64,000 nucleotides of DNA from assembly GCF_030540825.1 (NCBI RefSeq), contig NZ_JAUOEO010000001.1, positions 841,001-905,000 on the forward strand, read 5' to 3'. The stretch is from Flavivirga spongiicola. Lineage in GTDB: Bacteria; Bacteroidota; Bacteroidia; Flavobacteriales; Flavobacteriaceae. A program made the position numbers and the translations under genes. The first letter of the stretch is position 1. Each line of letters starts with the position of its first letter. Under the pieces are notes generated by a model. That model was not told the origin of the DNA and searched no databases. It saw only the letters and a list, made by a program, of their open reading frames with translations. Of this stretch, positions 17,229 to 26,599 are shown one piece after another.

Positions 17229-19928
17229 TTATTGAACTTTAAGAGTCTCAATAGCATTGTGACCTACTTTTAATTGTACTTGTTGTTTCTTTATTTTTAA
17301 ATCTTTGATTGGTTCTTCAATCAAAGTCGTTAATTGTGCTTTTCTTATAGGTTTAAATATTGAAATAGAAGCCGATGTATCAATGCCGTCGGTATCGTAT
17401 AATCTTATCATAGTACTATGATCGTCTTCTGCTTTTTTAACCGTTGAAATAATCAAATTATCTTTATCTGTTCCAAAAAAGCTAAGACTCTCAGGCAATA
17501 TAGTTTCACGATAAGATTGTGGATCTAGCACTACTTGTAATCTTTCATTTGCCTGTTTTCCGAAACGTTGTCCGTTTTTCCAACCAGCTTTATGAGATGT
17601 TAAACTAAATGAAAAATGATGGTCTCCAGTTTGTAAATACTCATTACCTTCATGATGACAACTTTTTCTTGAAGCTAACAATATAGGCTGCAAAATTATC
17701 TGATTATTTTTGTTATTTGTTGGATCAATCCAATCAGTAGTAACTACACTAGAACTTAATGTAACTCCATAATCATCGTTACTAGCAGATAGCCAGTTTT
17801 CCATAGCTCTTGGGTGAAGATCTTTTACAAGAGTGCTGTAATGCTTGCCTGCATTTCCTTTCAACTCATCTTTACCAACTGTCACAGCTCCAAACGGAAC
17901 CTCATAGGTCACGTCGCCGTTATTCATATTTAAAGGCATTGCCATCCTAAATTCTCTAAAAAGTACTCCTTCCCAGTTTAAAACATCAATATTAAAATCA
18001 ATTTTTTTAGTTGTGTTGTAAAATGTTATTTTCATTTCAATAACTGCTTCCTTCATTTTTTGCCTCATTTTGTATGAGGTGTAAACGGCTCCTTGCTCAT
18101 CAATTTCCCAATCTGAAATTCCTGTTGCTAGTCTATCAAAAAAACTTAAATCTGGTTGTTGCACCTCTGAAAATTCGCCAGCACCATTACCTTCCGAGTG
18201 CATCGCAAAAATTTCTCCGGCCTTAAAACTATTCGTGTTTATTAATTCTTTTCCTAATGCTTTATCAAAAATGCTTTCCAATCCTCCGTTACCCAGTTTC
18301 ACCTTATAAAACTTATTTTCGAAAGTATGATTGGTTACGACGTTTAAATCAACGCTTTTGGTAGAACCAGGTTTAAGGTAAAACGTTTTATACCCAATTG
18401 ACGGAACACTTTCAGCTATAAAATGGACCTTTGCAGATTTTAAAAAACCATTAGAATAATATTCTAAATTGGATAATTGTATTGGTAATAAAACTTCTTT
18501 CTCTGTATAAAGAGAAATACCTTTTGCTTCATTTGGATCAAAATTTATTTCAAAATTTACAGGATCTGTTCTTTCCCAACTTAAGCTATTGAAAACAACA
18601 ATGGGGGTTCCCTTTTTCTTTTTAAAATTAATCTTTCCTGCGATACCTTTTATTGATTGGTTTAAAATGGCAGTTCCCTTTTGATGTGCAAAAAGAAACT
18701 TTTGCAAGAATAGATCATCTGTTATTTGACCTCTTTTACCTCCCCATCCATGATCTGGATATATTTTAGCCTCCCATGCTTTTTTTAATTCACGTTCTGG
18801 GTACTTTGTAAAAGAGCCATCTACAAGAGCATTGGCTGTAGCAAATTTTTCAGCCTGAGTCATCAAGATATCACCTTCTCGACTTGCTTTTAACGCTTTT
18901 TGATGTGATGCTCCATGAATATATACCCATGTATTAGGACGCTCTCCTTTAATCGTCTTTTTTATAGCAGTGGTTGCTTTTGCTCTTTCAAAAAACTCAT
19001 CTGCAGTGGCATATCTAAATTTAGGTAAATCAACTTTGATGCGTTTTTTACCATCAACTTCTATATAGTTTATTTTATTCCATTTATTAATAAAAGGTCC
19101 ACAATTTTCTACTGGTTTTTGATCCCAAATAAATTCATAATTTAACATGGCAGGCATTACAGTATTATTCGTAGTTTTATTATTATATAATGTATACCAG
19201 TCTACAGCATCTGTTGCCATTTTTTTTACAGCTCCATTATCATTTTTAGCCAATAAATTGTAAAAGTCCATATAATGGTCACCAGGGCTGTAACAACTCA
19301 CTTTTGAGCCATCAGGAGCTTCCCAATAAAAAAAACCTTTTATATGTCTAGCAAAAATAAAATTGTCTATTCCAGCCTTAAAAGCTAATTGTGGCATTTG
19401 CATCGTTCTAGCAGGAACATCATTGTTAAAATATGCATTAGTCTTGTACCCTTCTAAATTATCTTTCATCCACTTTCTACCAAGATAAAACTGCCTAGCC
19501 AGTGACTCGCCCGAATACATACCTTCATAGGTTTGTACGTAGGCTCCTCCAATACAAATACGTCCTTCTTTAATAAAATTGATAAAATTCTCTTTTTCCT
19601 CGGGGTGTCGATGTAAATATTCCATCACAATAGATGATTGCTCAATATCCATTTTAAAATCAGGATCTGACTTTAATCTATCTATATAAGGTGTTAACCA
19701 TAATTTATCTCTATCTATCTTACAAAATTCAGGTGAATTAAGCCAGGCAATATCCTCATGAGTAGTTGTAAATAAAAGAATATTTCCTTTTGCTAATTTA
19801 GAGTCTGATAAATCTTTCAACAATTTATAAGTCTCGGCATCACAATTAAAAGTTTCTTGTGCTTTTAAATTAAACACAACCATTAAACACATAACAATCA
19901 GTATATTATACCTTAATCTCAGCATCAT
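17229..19928 (-). CDS. GH38 alpha-mannosidase, exported
   Basis: This 899-residue protein has a signal peptide (about 1-24, cut near LKAQ-E). GH38 catalytic features: zinc site FTTTHEDIAW (His57, Asp59), nucleophile Asp170 in FNNDVPARTMQMPQL, and the metal-site His in YPDHGWGGKRG. It is more similar to the first GH38 of the operon (26600-29512) than to the downstream lipoprotein one: both share the HGWGG and HHFSFS/HHFKFS blocks. It begins 25 nt after the mannonate dehydratase stop, so it is clearly in the same transcript. The likely role is removal of terminal alpha-mannose in the periplasm. Confidence 0.9.
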   Translation of the reverse strand: MMLRLRYNILIVMCLMVVFNLKAQETFNCDAETYKLLKDLSDSKLAKGNILLFTTTHEDIAWLNSPEFCKIDRDKLWLTPYIDRLKSDPDFKMDIEQSSIVMEYLHRHPEEKENFINFIKEGRICIGGAYVQTYEGMYSGESLARQFYLGRKWMKDNLEGYKTNAYFNNDVPARTMQMPQLAFKAGIDNFIFARHIKGFFYWEAPDGSKVSCYSPGDHYMDFYNLLAKNDNGAVKKMATDAVDWYTLYNNKTTNNTVMPAMLNYEFIWDQKPVENCGPFINKWNKINYIEVDGKKRIKVDLPKFRYATADEFFERAKATTAIKKTIKGERPNTWVYIHGASHQKALKASREGDILMTQAEKFATANALVDGSFTKYPERELKKAWEAKIYPDHGWGGKRGQITDDLFLQKFLFAHQKGTAILNQSIKGIAGKINFKKKKGTPIVVFNSLSWERTDPVNFEINFDPNEAKGISLYTEKEVLLPIQLSNLEYYSNGFLKSAKVHFIAESVPSIGYKTFYLKPGSTKSVDLNVVTNHTFENKFYKVKLGNGGLESIFDKALGKELINTNSFKAGEIFAMHSEGNGAGEFSEVQQPDLSFFDRLATGISDWEIDEQGAVYTSYKMRQKMKEAVIEMKITFYNTTKKIDFNIDVLNWEGVLFREFRMAMPLNMNNGDVTYEVPFGAVTVGKDELKGNAGKHYSTLVKDLHPRAMENWLSASNDDYGVTLSSSVVTTDWIDPTNNKNNQIILQPILLASRKSCHHEGNEYLQTGDHHFSFSLTSHKAGWKNGQRFGKQANERLQVVLDPQSYRETILPESLSFFGTDKDNLIISTVKKAEDDHSTMIRLYDTDGIDTSASISIFKPIRKAQLTTLIEEPIKDLKIKKQQVQLKVGHNAIETLKVQ

Positions 19929-19953
19929 TATCCTTTATTTATATTTCTATAAT

Positions 19954-21021
19954 TCACTCCTTTTCTACTAACATCATAGCCGATTTCATATAGCCCATAG
20001 CATAGGCCATCCCAGCATACCAAGGAGCATCACATGTCATTTGAGGCGTATGATCTGGGATTAATACCCCATCAAAATTATTCTTCTTTAAAATCCTTAA
20101 TATTTTAACCATATCTATATCACCTTCGTCTACAAAAACTTCTTTATAATCAGGTACTTTCCCAATCACATTTCTAAAATGGATATAAGAAATTTTATCT
20201 TGCTTACTATATGTATCAGTAGCTTCGTAAACATCTCCTTCTGTCATTTCTGCAATAGACCCTAAACAAAATTCAAGATTATTTGATGTGCTTGGTTTTA
20301 TATCAATCAATTTCTGATACAAGTTAGGCTGATATACCAATCGTGGCGTATCTCTCACATATGGCATTGGCGGATCGTCTGGATGTGCTGCCATTTTAAC
20401 GCCAGCTTCTTCTGCTACTGGAATAATTTCATTGAGGAAATACTGCAGTCGCTGCCATAGCTCTTCATGACTAATTCGAGGCAATGTCCCTTCTGGTGCA
20501 TTCTCATCATATATCATGTTCCATACCATTCCATTAGGTATTGGTCTATCATCTACACTTCCATTCATTCCTACAGATATAGCTCCTCCTCTTGCATATG
20601 GTTCTACATCCCTTGAAGATACACCTGCTAACGAAAAATTATATCCGAATGTTGGGATACCTGCTTTTCCTACATTACGAATTAATTGTTTTAGGTTTTT
20701 AATTTGAACTTTCTTTTTTGGGCCGTCAAGAAGAATATCGTGCCAATGTGCTGGATCAAAATTCTCTATGGCTTCTAATTCTAAACCATGATCGTTTATC
20801 TCTTTTTTTATAGCTTTTAATTCTTCTAAACTCCATATTTCATTTGCATTACCTGCTCTACCCCAACCATCAGCACCTCCAATTGGTTGATCTGCGTTAT
20901 CTTTGTTATGCCCAAAATAATCTACCAGATGAATAACCAAATGGGTAGCACCACATTGTTTGGCAAAATTGTAATGCTCGGTATTGAGCATATGTTTATA
21001 TAATCCAAATCCTAATTTCAT
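19954..21021 (-). CDS. uxuA: Mannonate dehydratase
   Basis: This 355-residue UxuA-family TIM-barrel enzyme converts D-mannonate to 2-keto-3-deoxy-D-gluconate. The metal ligands expected of the family are all visible: His213 (AAHPDDPP), Cys252 (EFCLGSIAEM), His281 (IHFRNV) and Asp323 (IPDHTPQM). It is shorter than E. coli UxuA (about 394), a common length in this phylum. The usual partner uxuB (fructuronate reductase) and glucuronate isomerase are absent from the window. Instead a lactonase and an SDR dehydrogenase lie directly upstream (51 and 12 nt gaps). This suggests that mannonate arises from mannose oxidation rather than from glucuronate. Confidence 0.93.
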   Translation of the reverse strand: MKLGFGLYKHMLNTEHYNFAKQCGATHLVIHLVDYFGHNKDNADQPIGGADGWGRAGNANEIWSLEELKAIKKEINDHGLELEAIENFDPAHWHDILLDGPKKKVQIKNLKQLIRNVGKAGIPTFGYNFSLAGVSSRDVEPYARGGAISVGMNGSVDDRPIPNGMVWNMIYDENAPEGTLPRISHEELWQRLQYFLNEIIPVAEEAGVKMAAHPDDPPMPYVRDTPRLVYQPNLYQKLIDIKPSTSNNLEFCLGSIAEMTEGDVYEATDTYSKQDKISYIHFRNVIGKVPDYKEVFVDEGDIDMVKILRILKKNNFDGVLIPDHTPQMTCDAPWYAGMAYAMGYMKSAMMLVEKE

Positions 21022-21072
21022 TTTATTTCATTTTATTTTCAACTATATCTTTATTGCATTTCACAAATTATC

Positions 21073-22125
21073 TTAGCAAAGCCAAGTTATATTGACAGGT
21101 GTTTCAACTGTTTTTTTATATTTTTTAGTTAACAGACCTGTTTCTTTATTCATTTTAAAAACCACTAACGTACCTGAATCTTGATTTGCGGCTATTAACC
21201 ATTCTCCTGTTGGATCTATATTAAAATCGCGAGGCGTCTTTCCTTCTGTAGCTTGATAAGCTACAAGCGAAAGCATTTTATTTTTTTCATTAATCTTAAA
21301 AATCGTAATGGTATTTGAACCACGAGCTGATGTATATAGAAATTGTCCAGAAGGATGAAGCCTTATTGCTGCTGCTCCAAAGTCTTCTTTACAGTTTTGA
21401 GGTACTGATAAAATCTTTTGTATTTGCTTAAATTTTTTTCCTTCATTTTTTAAAACAAAAACGGCTCCCGTTAATTCACTTAAAATAAATGCATAATTTT
21501 GAGTTTTGTCTAACACCATATGTCTAGCACCCGAACCAGGTTCAATATTTAGATCTAATCCAAGTGCCATTTTCCAACTTTTAGTATTAGCAATCAACTG
21601 ATAAACTTTGGCTTTGTCAAGACCTAAATCGACCAAAAACATATGGTCTTTTTTAAAAGGGTATACCATATGTACATGTGCTGATTCCTGCCGTTCCTTA
21701 TTAGGACCTGTGCCAACATGTTTAATAAACTGATTACATGGAGCCAAACTCCCATCTTCTAAAATTTGAAATGACAATGCGTTTCCTGACACATAATTAG
21801 CTACAACTAATTGATCTTGAATAATTGCTAAGTGACAAGCATAATCTCCTACCAATTCTTGTGAGTTGATAGGTTTAAGTAAGCCCTGATTCTCGATTTT
21901 ATAAGAAAAGATTCTAGGCTTTAAACTTTCAAGCATTTCTTCTACTGCATATAAATATTTCTTATCCTTAGAAATCACCAAATAGCTTGGGTTTCGCTGT
22001 TTAGTATAATGAAGTGATTTTATAACACCTGTTTCCTGATTTAGTTTAAAACAGCCAATTCCTTCTCCTTTAGGGATATTAGCCGGAGCTCCTTCTTGAG
22101 TATAACTTCCCGTATAAAATATCAT
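21073..22125 (-). CDS. Lactonase-family seven-bladed beta-propeller (Pgl/YbhE-like)
   Basis: This 350-residue cytoplasmic protein has no signal peptide. It starts FYTGSYTQEGAPANIPKGEG and carries repeated blades such as YLVISKDKKYLYAVEE, ARHMVLDKTQNYAFILSE, LHPSGQFLYTSARGSNTI and PRDFNIDPTGEWLIAANQDSG, as in the YbhE/6-phosphogluconolactonase propeller family. Family members open sugar 1,5-lactones; muconate-cycloisomerase relatives also exist. Because it sits between a sugar dehydrogenase and mannonate dehydratase, I infer that it hydrolyses a mannonolactone to mannonate. The phosphate requirement of the classical enzyme cannot be judged here. Confidence 0.8.
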   Translation of the reverse strand: MIFYTGSYTQEGAPANIPKGEGIGCFKLNQETGVIKSLHYTKQRNPSYLVISKDKKYLYAVEEMLESLKPRIFSYKIENQGLLKPINSQELVGDYACHLAIIQDQLVVANYVSGNALSFQILEDGSLAPCNQFIKHVGTGPNKERQESAHVHMVYPFKKDHMFLVDLGLDKAKVYQLIANTKSWKMALGLDLNIEPGSGARHMVLDKTQNYAFILSELTGAVFVLKNEGKKFKQIQKILSVPQNCKEDFGAAAIRLHPSGQFLYTSARGSNTITIFKINEKNKMLSLVAYQATEGKTPRDFNIDPTGEWLIAANQDSGTLVVFKMNKETGLLTKKYKKTVETPVNITWLC

Positions 22126-22137
22126 CCTATGTAGAGT

Positions 22138-22938
22138 TTACTTTTTAACTCTAGGTGGTCTCGGATCATACTGAATGGTATTGTTCATATAACCTCCATC
22201 AATATATAAATCTGCACCATGAATATAAGATGCCATATCACTAGCCAAAAACACAACTGCATTTGCAACATCTTCCACCTCTCCTATGTTTCCTGATGGA
22301 ATCCATTTTTCAAATTTTTCTATACCAAATTTTTTAATTTCTTCTCGATTCATTTCTGTATAAATAGCTCCTGGAGAAACAGACACTACTCTTATATTTT
22401 TGTCTACAAGTTCCAGAGACATACACTTTGAAAGCATTTTTAAACCTGCCTTAGACGAACAGTAATGAGCCAATCCTTTTCTTGGAACTACGTCATGAAT
22501 AGACGAAATATTAATAATAACACCGTTACCTGTTTTCTCCATTCTTAAACCAGCTTGTTGCGCACATAGCCATGGTCCTTTTAAGTTTATACTCAATACT
22601 CTATCCCATTCTTCTTCAGTCATCTCTAATACATGATTTATGGTTTCCATTCCTGCATTATTAACTAAAATATCGATACCTTCCCCTTTATCGTCTACAA
22701 AAGAAAACATAGCTGCTACATCTTTACTCTTAGCTATATTTGCATATACTGCCCAGGCATTTACGCCATATTTTTCCTTTATTTCAGAAACTAACAACTC
22801 TGCCTTTTCTTTATTACTATAATAATTAATAAAGACATCGGCCCCATTGGCTGCTAATTTTCTACAAATCCCTGCTCCAATACCTTGACTACCTCCTGTT
22901 ACTAAAGCCCTTTTTCCTGTTAAATCAATATTTTGCAT
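22138..22938 (-). CDS. SDR-family sugar dehydrogenase (candidate mannose 1-dehydrogenase)
   Basis: This 266-residue classical short-chain dehydrogenase has the NAD(P) loop TGGSQGIG (14-21), NNAG (93-96), catalytic Ser145/146, Tyr159 and Lys163 (YCSSK), and the SPGAIYTEM substrate-side loop. It resembles glucose 1-dehydrogenase-like and gluconate 5-dehydrogenase-like SDRs. The stop is 12 nt from the lactonase start, so the two are probably co-translated. An aldose 1-dehydrogenase beside a lactonase and mannonate dehydratase would give a complete oxidative route from mannose to KDG. A fructuronate- or KDG-type oxidoreductase role is the main alternative. Confidence 0.78.
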   Translation of the reverse strand: MQNIDLTGKRALVTGGSQGIGAGICRKLAANGADVFINYYSNKEKAELLVSEIKEKYGVNAWAVYANIAKSKDVAAMFSFVDDKGEGIDILVNNAGMETINHVLEMTEEEWDRVLSINLKGPWLCAQQAGLRMEKTGNGVIINISSIHDVVPRKGLAHYCSSKAGLKMLSKCMSLELVDKNIRVVSVSPGAIYTEMNREEIKKFGIEKFEKWIPSGNIGEVEDVANAVVFLASDMASYIHGADLYIDGGYMNNTIQYDPRPPRVKK

Positions 22939-22966
22939 CTCTATTTATAGTTTCGTTGTGAATGGA

Positions 22967-24412
22967 TTACTTATCTTTTATTCTCCAAAATTTTTCAATC
23001 TCTTCCAATGTCTTTCCTTTGGTTTCTGGAACAAATTTCCAAATAAACCAAATTGCCGGTAATGTTAATGCTGCATATATGAAGAATGTTCCTGACGGCA
23101 TTACTGTTTTTATTAAAATAGGGTTGGTAAGGGTTATTACAAAACCTGTTACCATTAGAGAAAAACTTCCTAACGATACAGCCAATCCACGAATACGAGT
23201 GGGGAAAATTTCGCTGATAATAACCCAAACAATAGGTCCAAATGAAAAAGCAAAACTTGCCACGTACATTAATAATGGTATAATAACAAATTTAGAACCT
23301 ATGGCAAATAAAACACCTACTCCGGACAAAGAGATAAATGCTCCTATAACACCTATTAATAACAGCTTTCTTCTACCAAATTTTTCAATATTCATAATAG
23401 CTACAAAAGTGAATGCACAGTTTATGACACCTACTAAAACGGCCCCTAAGAATGCGCTCTCTACACTTTGAACAGATTCATTGATAATGTTTGGAGCAAA
23501 ATACATTATGGCAGCTATACCACTTAAGTGGGCAAACATAGGCAGTAATATTCCTATCCAAAGCGGGATTCTTAAAAAGGGCTGTAACAATTCTTTTACA
23601 CCTCCTGATTCCGCTTCAACCATTTCTTTTATTTCTTCCATCTGTGATTCGGCATGCTCCTTTCCATCAATTTTTATCATAATTTCCATAGCTTCATCAT
23701 ATCTGCCTTTAGAAACTAACCATCTTGGAGTTTCTGGTACTATAAAAAGTAATAGTAGAAATAAAAGGGCAATAGGTATTTCTGTACCAAACATACCTCG
23801 CCACAATTCATCTACAAACAACCAATTAAAAAAACCTGAAGGCTCACTAGATATAACACCTGCTGCGCTGCCTGCTTGGTTTAATACAATCCAATCAATT
23901 AAAAAAGCTAAAAGAATCCCCAAGGTTATGGAAAATTGATATAGCGATACCATTTTTCCTCTATTTTGTGGTAATGATAATTCTGAAATATAAATAGGTG
24001 CTACCACCGAAGTAATCCCAACACCAATACCACCAATAATACGAACAACAATTAAAAAGCTAAATGCTGAACTTGTATCTGAAGTAAACCACATGGCTTT
24101 TTCTAAATCGCCTAAAAATTGAGGTGGTAACATAGAACCAATAGCTGAAATTGTTAAACAGATAGCTGCCAAAATCAGTGCTTTTTTTCTACCAAAACGA
24201 TCGGTAATCATACTGGAAACAATACATCCAAAAATGGTTCCCAGTAGTGCCGAAGAAACGACCCATCCTAGCATAGATGGTGTTAATTGAAATTGTTGTT
24301 CTAGAAAAGTATTGCACCCAGAAATAATGGCAGTATCATACCCAAAAAGAAAACCTCCAATGGTTGACACAAAACTTATTCCTAATAGGTATTTGGATGT
24401 TTTAGATTTCAT
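22967..24412 (-). CDS. MFS sugar porter (SP family, XylE/GLUT-like)
   Basis: This 481-residue inner-membrane protein has twelve predicted hydrophobic segments. Sugar-porter signatures are present: FLFGYDTAIISG in TM1, DRFGRKKA after TM2, VPETPRWLVSKGR before the central loop, FGRRK after TM8, and PETKGKTLEEIE at the C-terminus. SP-family proteins import monosaccharides, often with protons. Lying between the esterase and the SDR gene, it is the obvious importer for the free mannose, or related sugar, released by the GH38/GH92 enzymes. Confidence 0.9.
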   Translation of the reverse strand: MKSKTSKYLLGISFVSTIGGFLFGYDTAIISGCNTFLEQQFQLTPSMLGWVVSSALLGTIFGCIVSSMITDRFGRKKALILAAICLTISAIGSMLPPQFLGDLEKAMWFTSDTSSAFSFLIVVRIIGGIGVGITSVVAPIYISELSLPQNRGKMVSLYQFSITLGILLAFLIDWIVLNQAGSAAGVISSEPSGFFNWLFVDELWRGMFGTEIPIALLFLLLLFIVPETPRWLVSKGRYDEAMEIMIKIDGKEHAESQMEEIKEMVEAESGGVKELLQPFLRIPLWIGILLPMFAHLSGIAAIMYFAPNIINESVQSVESAFLGAVLVGVINCAFTFVAIMNIEKFGRRKLLLIGVIGAFISLSGVGVLFAIGSKFVIIPLLMYVASFAFSFGPIVWVIISEIFPTRIRGLAVSLGSFSLMVTGFVITLTNPILIKTVMPSGTFFIYAALTLPAIWFIWKFVPETKGKTLEEIEKFWRIKDK

Positions 24413-24467
24413 TTATTTTAGTTTTAATTAAATTTATTTGATAGCTACTGCACAATACAGCCTTTTC

Positions 24468-25391
24468 TTATTCTTTATTTAACTCATAAATAAGGTTAGC
24501 AAATGACTCTCCTAAACTTATATATCCTGAACTGTTGTAATGTGCTCCATCTGAATAACCATAATCTTTGGTATCTCTAACAATTGATGCTTTTCTATCT
24601 ATTCTTGCATATTTTTCTTGTGCATATTGAATTAACTCACCAAATTGCCACATTTTCCCCTCCTCATTCATTCCTGAATCCGATATTTTCCCAATAACAA
24701 CAGGTAAATCATCATTGTGTAATGCCGCACGAATAAGGTCCATTAACTGCTTAAGATTCTTATAATATTGCAATGCTATTTCATTAGTGTGAAGGGCATC
24801 GCTTTCTCCTTGCATCCAAACAATTCCCGAGGGAATTAACCGATCAGGATGGCCATCACCATCTATATCTGATATTGCATAAGCGTTTTGCATAGTTTTG
24901 AGGAAAAAATCATACTGATTGATTCCTAATTCGTCTTTATCACCATTATAATCAGGAGCCCAAGATGTAACTTTCTGAATACTGTCAATTGAAGTCCCTC
25001 CAAGTGAATACTTAATAATGGCTATTTTTTCATTTGGATAAAGAGCCTGCATCTTTTTTGCAAAAGAAAGTTCGACTCCAAACCAATTAGACATTATATT
25101 TTTATTTCCATCAAAAGAAAACATGACACCATGACCTGGTCTTAATTTTTCCCATTTTCCAAATCCTGCCAATGAATCATTAACCACACTAGGTTTGCCA
25201 TGAAAAATAAAAACATTTTCAAATTCTTGATCTAAAGACTTTGGTAAATCTTTATTGTTACCGTATCCATCCATATTTGACTGGCCTCCCAAATAGAAAA
25301 CTCTAATCCCATTTGCTTCTTTATGTTGACTGAACATAATTAAGGGAAAAACAATAAAAATCAATGCTACTCTTAACCTCTTTTTTTTCAT
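24468..25391 (-). CDS. SASA-domain carbohydrate acetylesterase, exported
   Basis: The start is taken at the ATG at 25391 (MKKKRLRVALIFIVFPLIMF), which begins a clean signal peptide. An ATG 18 nt upstream would put MCKNFI in front of it. The mature protein is an SGNH-type esterase: GGQSNM with nucleophile Ser38, the WMQGESDA block, and a C-terminal DGAHYNSSGY carrying the catalytic Asp-x-x-His. This is the CE6/sialate O-acetylesterase-like (SASA) group, which removes acetyl groups from sugars. In this operon it probably deacetylates the mannoside so that the glycosidases can act. Confidence 0.8.
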   Translation of the reverse strand: MKKKRLRVALIFIVFPLIMFSQHKEANGIRVFYLGGQSNMDGYGNNKDLPKSLDQEFENVFIFHGKPSVVNDSLAGFGKWEKLRPGHGVMFSFDGNKNIMSNWFGVELSFAKKMQALYPNEKIAIIKYSLGGTSIDSIQKVTSWAPDYNGDKDELGINQYDFFLKTMQNAYAISDIDGDGHPDRLIPSGIVWMQGESDALHTNEIALQYYKNLKQLMDLIRAALHNDDLPVVIGKISDSGMNEEGKMWQFGELIQYAQEKYARIDRKASIVRDTKDYGYSDGAHYNSSGYISLGESFANLIYELNKE

Positions 25392-25412
25392 AATAAAATT
25401 TTTACACAAAAA

Positions 25413-26105
25413 TCACATAATACCGAACTTATTAAAAGCATCTACAGTACTCATACCATTCTCTAATGCTTCTTTTACCTGTTGTTCTCCTCTTGCTTTT
25501 TCAATAGCGCCTGTAAAGGCTTCTTTAACAACCGCTTTTGGTACAACAAGAACACCGTCTCGGTCTCCATACATAATATCTCCTGGATGTATTCTTACAC
25601 CTTCAATTTCGATTGGGACACGATAATCGATAACTTTCCCTCTAGGACCTTGGTCTTGAGCATAACCTCCATAAGAAAATGTAGGAAAGTCGAGATTTAA
25701 TATTTCATTGGTATCTCTAGACCAACCATGTACAACGGCTCCTGCCGCTTTTAATTTCATAGCTCTGGTGCTCATCAATCCCCCCCAAAGGGCATACCTT
25801 GGCGATGAACCCGAACATACATAAACTTCATTTTCTTTAAGATCATCCAAAGCTTCAAACATAATCCCAAATGGCTTTTTCATCATTGGATTATTAGTGT
25901 CTTCTGAGATTTCTTCAAACACATCGACTTCCAGTACTGGCATAGCTCTACCTATAACCACAAAATCATCTTGAAGAGGTTTTATTTTTGGAGGTAAAAA
26001 TTGATGTTGAAAACCCATTTTATCCAGTATATCACCAACCAATGCTACAAAAAGCTCTTTTTTTGCTATCTCAAATAACTCATTATCATTATTCCAAAGT
26101 GTCAT
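25413..26105 (-). CDS. RraA/HMG-aldolase family protein
   Basis: This 230-residue protein is of the RraA-like fold that includes 4-hydroxy-4-methyl-2-oxoglutarate aldolases and oxaloacetate decarboxylases. The active-aldolase signature G-X20-R-D-X2-E/D is complete: Gly109, Arg130, Asp131, Glu134 (WSRDTNE). GDRDGVLVVPK follows at about 181-191. It is therefore likely to be an enzyme rather than the RNase E inhibitor type. Family members cleave 4-hydroxy-2-oxo acids to pyruvate. Because the operon makes KDG, itself such an acid, a KDG-cleaving role is a possible but unproven inference. Confidence 0.8.
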   Translation of the reverse strand: MTLWNNDNELFEIAKKELFVALVGDILDKMGFQHQFLPPKIKPLQDDFVVIGRAMPVLEVDVFEEISEDTNNPMMKKPFGIMFEALDDLKENEVYVCSGSSPRYALWGGLMSTRAMKLKAAGAVVHGWSRDTNEILNLDFPTFSYGGYAQDQGPRGKVIDYRVPIEIEGVRIHPGDIMYGDRDGVLVVPKAVVKEAFTGAIEKARGEQQVKEALENGMSTVDAFNKFGIM

Positions 26106-26127
26106 TACTATTATATTTTATTTTTTA

Positions 26128-26568
26128 TTATTTTAAAAGTTCTTCTACTTTATATTTCAGTTCCGATCTCTTCTCAGAGTCTAAATTAAAATAATCAAAA
26201 TCAGACAGGTGCGTATTAGATTTTTCCACTATTAAAACCTTACTTTCCTCTTCCATAGCAATATTATGCCACCTGTTTTTAGGAATGTTATAAATTGTAT
26301 TTTGCTTCATTAATTCAACTTCAAAAAAAGGTATATCATCTTTAAAAGTAGCTACTATTAAAACCGCTTTGCCATTTAATAATACAAAAACTTCATCTGT
26401 TTGATAATGAACATCTATTTTGCTTATGTTTTCAATATTTTGTTCTTCCACATAATTTAGTTGGGCCACTTGCCAACCATCTCTAATTAAAAAAGGGTGA
26501 AATCCATCTTCGATAATTTGATAAGATTCAATTAGTTCAATTAGGCTCTCTTTGTCACTTTTATTCAT
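26128..26568 (-). CDS. Small cupin-domain protein
   Basis: This 146-residue cytoplasmic protein has one cupin barrel. Candidate metal ligands are in KIDVHYQTDEVFVLLNGKAVL (His54, Glu60) and IYNIPKNRWHNIAM (His102). Similar proteins are usually annotated only as cupins; some are sugar isomerases or lyases. It lies between the first GH38 and the RraA gene with short gaps (31 and 22 nt), so it is in the operon and probably acts on a sugar or sugar acid. The exact reaction is unknown. Confidence 0.75.
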   Translation of the reverse strand: MNKSDKESLIELIESYQIIEDGFHPFLIRDGWQVAQLNYVEEQNIENISKIDVHYQTDEVFVLLNGKAVLIVATFKDDIPFFEVELMKQNTIYNIPKNRWHNIAMEEESKVLIVEKSNTHLSDFDYFNLDSEKRSELKYKVEELLK

Positions 26569-26599
26569 ACATTATTCTTATTCAAGAATTTAATTCTTT

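Noticed and set aside
22962..23939. Two long plus-strand ORFs (169 and 152 codons) antisense to the MFS gene
   Set aside because: Antisense shadows of a membrane-protein gene, which often lacks stops on the opposite strand; the minus-strand protein is clearly a sugar porter.
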